Shown: positions 58,439 to 64,000 of the stretch, in pieces
Layout of the letters: each line of letters begins with the position of its first letter
Numbering within the stretch: the first letter of the stretch is position 1
Assembly (NCBI GenBank): GCA_001584585.1
Contig: LSYV01000006.1
Coordinates: 2,262,615-2,326,614 of the forward strand
From: Gonium pectorale
Lineage: Eukaryota; Chlorophyta; Chlorophyceae; Chlamydomonadales; Volvocaceae
Reading direction: 5' to 3'
Length of the DNA stretch: 64,000 nt
The notes under the pieces: generated by a model
Databases searched by the model: none
The model's input: only the letters and a program-made list of their open reading frames with translations
What the model was told of the DNA's origin: nothing
Made by a program: the position numbers and the translations under genes

Positions 58439-61400
58439 ATGTTCGGCAAACTCCTGAAGGGCCGGGGTGGCCATGGGCTCAAATATAAAATTGACTTGCA
58501 AGTCACGACGCTGGAGAACCTGCCCACATCCATCAAGAAGTGCCGGGTGGTGTGGGCCCGCAGCGCCAAAGTGCAGATAACGGATGTCAAGGACGTGCGA
58601 GGAAGTGGGTGCCGTGGCTCGCTGCATCGCTTGCTACTGGGTCCCGGGTAGCGCGGGGAGGCCCATCCAGGATCATCGGCCCATCGGCTCCCTCGGTTCC
58701 CTGCCCTGTGTTGCCATGGCCTCAGGCGTGGTGTCCTTCAAGCAGGTCCTCACCCAAGTGACAACCATATATAAAGATAAATCTGGGAAGTTTGAGCCCA
58801 AGGTGCGCCGGTTTGCGGATAGCCGGGCAAATACCCGCACGCGTGTCTGGGGCTATGGCCCTGCGTGGCAACCAAGGGTTTCGGGCTCTGCAACGGATTG
58901 TGCAAAAGAGCCATATATTGGCGGGCATTGCTCTTTTTCACGGTTGTAAGGCATGCAAAAGTCCTCCCGCGGCATAGTGTCACCCCATCCTGGCGTTTGT
59001 GCCGAAAATGGATTGGTTACGTCTCACCCGGGCACGGCTAGTTGCTGCGGGTGCCGGTGACCGGACAACCTGCGACGGCTCTATGGTAACCGCCAGTCAT
59101 GTCCACGCGCCGCAGGAGTACGAGTTCAAGGTACAGGTGCCAGGGAAGAGCAGTAGCGATGCCCTGGTCACCATTGGCAAGGCCAGCATGGACATTGCAA
59201 AGTACTGCAGTGACCAGAACACGTCACAGAACGCCATGCTACCCATCAGCTTCAAGGTGGGCGGCACGACCACTGGTTACCTCAAGATGGTGATCACGTC
59301 GGTTTTCCTGGGCGACAACGAGGACGGCATGACGGAGGTGTCCGGGATCACCGGCCTGACATCTGACCACGGATCGGTCCGCGAACAGGACCTGGAGGGT
59401 AAGGCCGCAGAAGGTGGAGGGGGCCTTGCCAGCGGAGTCCGCATGTCAGCGTTATTGCAGTTGCAGGCTTCCTTCCGGCACGGATCACTCTACACTACAG
59501 CAGTCACGTGGACCACGTTGCAAAGTTGGCATCTGCGCCGGGACTGGCTCTCGTAAACATGGCGTATTTACAAGGCTAGGCTTTTAAATATGTACCGAAG
59601 GGATTCTGTAATCATGCGCCACAGGTTTCGGCGAAGAGGAACATGCGAAATATAGCAAGAGGACCAAGGCGAGGCGGGATGACGCTTCCGCGTCCTCGCC
59701 TGGCACATCGAGCCGCAGCAGCAAGCCAGAGTCGCGCAGCGGCCGCCACAAGCCCTTGCCGCCCATGGCGGAGGAGGGGTCGGACATGGAGGATGACCCT
59801 GAGGCGTCTCCGCCGCCCAAACCGGTGGCCAGGCGGAGGGAGCAGGAGGATGCGCTTGGTGGTGAGGAGAACCTCTTTGCTCGGAAGGTAAAGCCGACTG
59901 TCAAGAAGCCGCCGCCCAAGGTCTGGGATGACGACGAAGACGTCTCGCCTCTTAACTCAGACATCTCTGTAAGTAGCCAAAACGGTGGATGGTCCGGCAC
60001 ACGGGCTAGGTCAAAAGAGCATGTCAGCAACACGGTTTGTCGGTTTACTGTTTAACGTAGCAATTCGACGCCATGCAACGCAGTAAGGCCGCTCAGTTGT
60101 GTTTCTTTCTTCCTTAGCCGCTGTCGCTGGATTAGCTAGGCAGTGTCCAAACAATAGGCATTCGTCATGCCTAAATTTAAACAGCAAGGCGGTTGCGCTG
60201 CCGGAGCTCCCTATCGTGTGAGCACGCTTCCCAGGGCATCGTCGATGTCCCCTTCACGTGATCGTCATGCGCACCCTGGTCTTGTTTTCAGGACTCGGAC
60301 CAGCCGACTCCCCCGCCCAAGTCCAAGAATAAGGAGCGGGACGAGTCGTTGGACGACATGAAGAGCTCCCTGTTCGCCACCAGAAAGTCAGCGGCGACAG
60401 GAGCAGCGGCCTCGTCGTCGTCAGGCCCGACTGCAGGCAAGGCCGCCGCAGCCGGCGCCAAAGGCAGCAAGGCTGCGGCGGTGCCCAAAGATGAGGACGG
60501 AGACTCGCTGCGGAGCGATCTCTTTACGGCAAAACCCAAGGCACCGAAGTCTCTGCCGCCTCCGACGGATGAAGATGACGAGGGCCTGCGCGACGACCTG
60601 TTCTCTGCCAAGCCCAAGGCAGGCAAGGCGGCACCGCCTCAGGCGGATGCGGACAAGGACTTGCTTCGCAGCGACCTCTTCACAGCCAAGGCAAAGTCGT
60701 CCAAAACAGCGCCAGCGTCGCCGGATGAAGATGAGGACAAGTTACGGAACGACTTGTTCTCGGCAAAGCCCAAAGTCACCTCGTCGGAGGCAAAGCCCGC
60801 TCACAAGAAGTCGGCTGGAGGGGCGCCGTTGCCGGCTGCTGCCGGCAAGGGGAGGCCGAAGTCTGCTGAGCCGGAGGGGAGCGACGACGACGACGGGTAC
60901 GGGCCGTCAACGAGCTCTGCTGCCCCGCCACTCCCCAAGTCCAAGTCGCGGACGCGGTCGGGTGAAGTGCCAGACACGGCTGTTGGCAAGGATGGCCCAA
61001 GCCGAGGCACCACCAGCAAGGTACGAGTGGGTTCCCACAGCAGAATGGCATGGCGCTGAAGCTCAGAGTTAAGCGGTTGCCTCTGATGTAAAGCGCATGT
61101 ATGACACACGTGGACAGTGCGGGCTAGCGAAGATTATGGTGCGTCGTTAGGTTTGCCCTCACCTGCAAAAATGTGCTGTGCCGTGCGTACTGCGCTTCAG
61201 CCCAAACGCTATGCTCGATTCCATGCCCTGTCCCTGCTTCGCAACCTCAGGGCGGCTCGTCGACTCTGGAACTGGAGCAGCTACGGCAGCGGATAGCGCA
61301 GCTGGAAGTGGAGCTAGCCGATGAGCAGGCGGCCAAGGCGGACCTTAGCAAGAAGATGCAGAAGTATGTCGACAAGATTGCGGACCTGGAGGATCAGCTT

Positions 61401-64000
61401 GCGGAGGTAAAGCCGAACGCGGGGTGACGGAATGGGTTGGGTTGGATGGGAATCCCCCAAGCTCTTGCACCCACTTGCTAGCATCAGCACTGCACCACGT
61501 GACGTGCTTTAAGAAGCCACCCGCACGATTGGAGATATGGAAGGTTCACCGCAAGTTGATTGGAGGCTCTGGCACAGGGCGACGTTGCGGAGCTGTACAA
61601 CCAGATGAAAGATATGGAGAACAAGTACCAGGCAGATGTCAAAGAATTGATGGAGCGTCACCTTGCGGAGATTGCCGAAATGGAGGAGCAGCATCGGGCA
61701 GAGCTTGCCAGGGTCAAGGAGGAGGCCGCAAGCAGCGTTGAACGAGGCGCAAGGTGGGGCGAGTGAGTTGGAGGCCTGGTGATTATGTTTCCCAGCATCA
61801 TGAAACCGCTGCTTATCTGAGTTTGGGTAATCATGCGAGTGCCCCCGCTATGCAGTGCTAAGGACCTGCGACGACTTGAGGCTGAGCTTCGGGAGCAGGA
61901 GGCCGCTCTCAAGGCGCGCACAGCTGGGCTCGAAGCTGAGCAGGCTGCGGCAAATGCAGCACGCAAGGTGTGTAGTCAGCAGCAGCTTGGCGTTGTAGCC
62001 TTGGCTACCTGCGTCCCATCATGCGCTTTGTGTGCGTGTAGGCGGCCGAGGCCAAGCTGGCGGAGGCCAACAAGATGGTCGACGACAGCTTGCTGGTGGC
62101 CACGAAGAGCCAACAGGAGAACAAGGCCCTTCAAGAAGAGGTGTGGTGATTATCATTGCAGCTGCAGGCTGTTCGTTTCTATCTGCACATAGCCTGCCTG
62201 TCCTTACGTCACACGTTGTCATCAATAGTGCTGGCTTGTATTCCGAATCGCCAATCCGCTCCAGGTCGCTCGTCTCAAGCGACAGCTAGAGGATGCATCG
62301 ATGTGGGACACCAGTGCGGCGGTGGCGGCTGCGACGGCGGCCAGTAAGGCCCAACGCAGCTCTGAGGAGGGCGAGGAGGTGGAAGAGCTGCGGGAGAAGG
62401 TTCAGGAACTTCAGGTGTGATCAACGTTCACTGCACGCGTCAAGGAATGTTGAGCGCTCATTGTGGATGTCTTACTGCAGGAGGAGGTGGACCGGTTGCG
62501 GAAACTGGTAAGTGCGCTCAGGAGTCGTTATATGTTCCGCTGTCTGCCCACTGCGGCGTTCAGGCGTCTGCGTAATGTGCACAAAACCTACGGCATGCCC
62601 AAAGCAGCATTAAGAAAGGACAGCCAGGACTCTCAGCCAGCGAGTACATCAGCACTCTCACGGAAGAGGCTATACTCCAACCGAACATGGGAGATTGTTC
62701 TAGTTAGCAGTTTCAGGCCGGTTTTTGATTTTAGATTGCAGCTATCCTTCGTGGCGTGACAGAATGACGCCGCTGCACAAGCGGCGGCGAGCATGCTGGA
62801 GGAGGTGCACTCACTACTTGGCGACACGCAAGCCCTTTCGAGCCTGCTGAGCCAGGTTGGTTGAAGGCCATGGGATGCTGGGAGGGCCAGGTTCATGCCA
62901 TCGCCTGCTTTCGGGCACTACCCTTTGCAGGGAGGGGCGCGCCAAGGCAGTGAAGGACGTCAAGGATTGCCCTATCACAGAGCTCAGAGCTTATTGCCTC
63001 TGAAACCGTTACCCTTTCGCCCTGCATTCATCGGAACAGGCAACTGGACCGCTGGAAGAACTTGCCGTCGGCGTGCGGTGCCTCTGCAACGCCTACACGC
63101 TAAAATCTATCGACCTGCAGGAGATGGAGGGGAGGTAAGGTTTCGCGCCGTGACCGTGGTTCAATCGTCAAGTGCTTGGTTTCGCTAACAATGACCGTCT
63201 TCTGTTTCCAAATGCCAACATGCCTTCTTGTTGCTCCTCGGCCCAGGTTGCGGGAGCTTCAGCAGGCTGCAGGTACTAGCGGCGCTGCCCAAAGGACGAA
63301 GCCCCATGAGCTGCTGTCGCGTGTGCAGCAGCTCACTGCCGAACGTGACGCGCTACTTGAGCAGGCGGAGATGTCACAGCAGGCAGCTCACGACCAGAGC
63401 GCTGCCCAGGAGCTAATTGCGAGCCTGCGACAGCAAGTTGCGCAGCTGGTCGTTGAGAAGGAGGCGGTTGAGAATTTCAAAGTTGCAACAATTGCCGACC
63501 TGCGCCGTCAAAATGATGAGTTGCGGACCAGCCTGCGGTCTCTGTCGTCTCAAGCGTCACCAGCCCATGCCGCCCTTGCTGACGATGGACAGGGGCACAG
63601 CCTGCCTACCACGCCAGGCCATGCGCGCACCTCCATGGCGGGCTTAGCGACTGCGCGCCTTGCTGTCGCCGCTGGCGGCGGTGAGGGCAACTGGCAGGAG
63701 TTCGAGGCGTTGATGTCGCAGCTCAAAGCAGACCGAGCTGGACTACGGCAGCGCGTTGAGCAGCTCAAGGCAGAGAAAGGGGCTCTCGAAAAGCAAGTCG
63801 ACGAGCTGCGGGGTGCCGCGGCAGCTACAAACGTCCTCGCCAGCCTTGGGACGTTTCCCCGTACTCCTCGGTCGCATTTGCAGGACCTGGAGGCGGAAAA
63901 CGCTCAGCTTCAGGCAGAGGTGGCGCGGCTCCGGGAGCAGGTTACTGAGCTGTCGGAGGCCGAGGCGGTGATCAAGGAGTGGTCCGACTATGCGGACGGT
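58439..64000 (+). CDS. NT-C2 domain coiled-coil protein with 26-residue repeats (3' end beyond window)
   Basis: Exons 58439-58604, 58726-58802, 59116-59398, 59625-59968, 60292-61020, 61251-61406, 61566-61753, 61856-61967, 62042-62140, 62265-62414, 62481-62507, 62763-62855, 63040-63134 and 63247 to the window end; frame stays open. N-terminus MFGKLLKGRGGHGLKYKIDL, then KVQITDVKDV, YEFKVQVPG and TGYLKMVITSVFLG match the N-terminal C2 (NT-C2/EEIG1) domain, residues about 1-150, found in plant and animal proteins linking membranes or organelles to the cytoskeleton. Residues about 290-440 are charged and carry four 26-residue repeats (LRSDLFTAKPK type). From about residue 534 the protein is a long interrupted coiled coil (for example LELEQLRQRIAQLEVELAD). 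The specific function is unknown. The exon 1 donor (after 58604) and the 61566 acceptor are chosen by frame and family fit and are the least certain junctions. Confidence 0.85.
60505..60816 (+). repeat. Four in-frame 78-bp repeats in the NT-C2 gene
   Basis: Units start at 60505, 60583, 60661 and 60739, exactly 78 bp (26 codons) apart. Each begins with a form of LRxDLFxAKxK followed by a Lys/Pro/Ser stretch and an acidic DEDxD end. A more divergent unit (DDMKSSLFATRK) lies upstream near 60346. DNA identity is only moderate, so the array is not brand new, yet the DLF core is kept. Confidence 0.9.

Noticed and set aside
1..64000. CRISPR arrays, rRNA, prokaryotic operons and tRNA genes
   Set aside because: None seen by eye. 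Intron structure and gene content are eukaryotic; a tRNAscan run would be needed to exclude tRNA genes fully.

Overview
This is nuclear DNA of a unicellular or colonial green alga, most likely a volvocine alga close to Chlamydomonas or Volvox. The evidence is high GC, intron-dense genes with GT-AG splice sites and GC-rich introns, TGTAA polyadenylation signals shortly after several stop codons, and gene content: an enzyme rhodopsin of the two-component cyclase opsin type, an octotricopeptide-repeat (OPR) protein, an early light-induced protein (ELIP) and a TBC1D31 orthologue. The species cannot be named from the sequence alone. All exon models were built by eye; in each, the spliced reading frame stays open from start to stop.

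Layout. 1-3062: no gene, but a hairpin and a palindrome cluster. 3063-16225 (-): 27-exon sensory rhodopsin / histidine kinase / response regulator / cyclase-like / coiled-coil / SAM protein. 16427-17436 (+): small conserved protein, probably plastid-targeted. 17839-19085 (-): PGAP3/Per1 GPI-anchor remodelling enzyme. 19500-31669 (+): TBC1D31 orthologue with a very long Ser/Pro-rich tail. 33135-34200 (+): broken reverse transcriptase of Penelope-like type, followed by unassigned sequence and a run of 140 N. 36254-37263 (+): ELIP. 38627-41881 (-): ANTH-domain clathrin adaptor of AP180/CALM type. 41882-44677: intergenic, with a perfect 127-bp tandem duplication. 44678-52494 (-): CW-AWS-SET histone methyltransferase with TFIIS-N-like and SRI-like regions. 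52800-55570 (+): OPR protein. 55722-58046 (-): BIG1/Voa1/ATP6AP1-like membrane protein. 58439 to beyond 64000 (+): NT-C2 domain coiled-coil protein, cut by the window end.

The genes do not form one pathway. They are tightly packed: four head-to-head pairs have start codons 201-414 bp apart, and one tail-to-tail pair has interleaved polyadenylation signals. Three genes concern light or plastids (opsin, ELIP, probably the 16427 gene), and the OPR protein is probably an organellar RNA factor. TBC1D31 belongs to the centrosome/cilium base, and PGAP3, ANTH and BIG1-like proteins to the secretory and endocytic system.

The most notable object is the opsin. Its retinal lysine, kinase histidine, kinase ATP site and receiver aspartate are all present. 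Its cyclase-like domain, however, has lost one of the two metal-binding aspartates and the Asn/Arg catalytic signature. It may be a light-driven phosphorelay ending in a pseudocyclase and a SAM domain.
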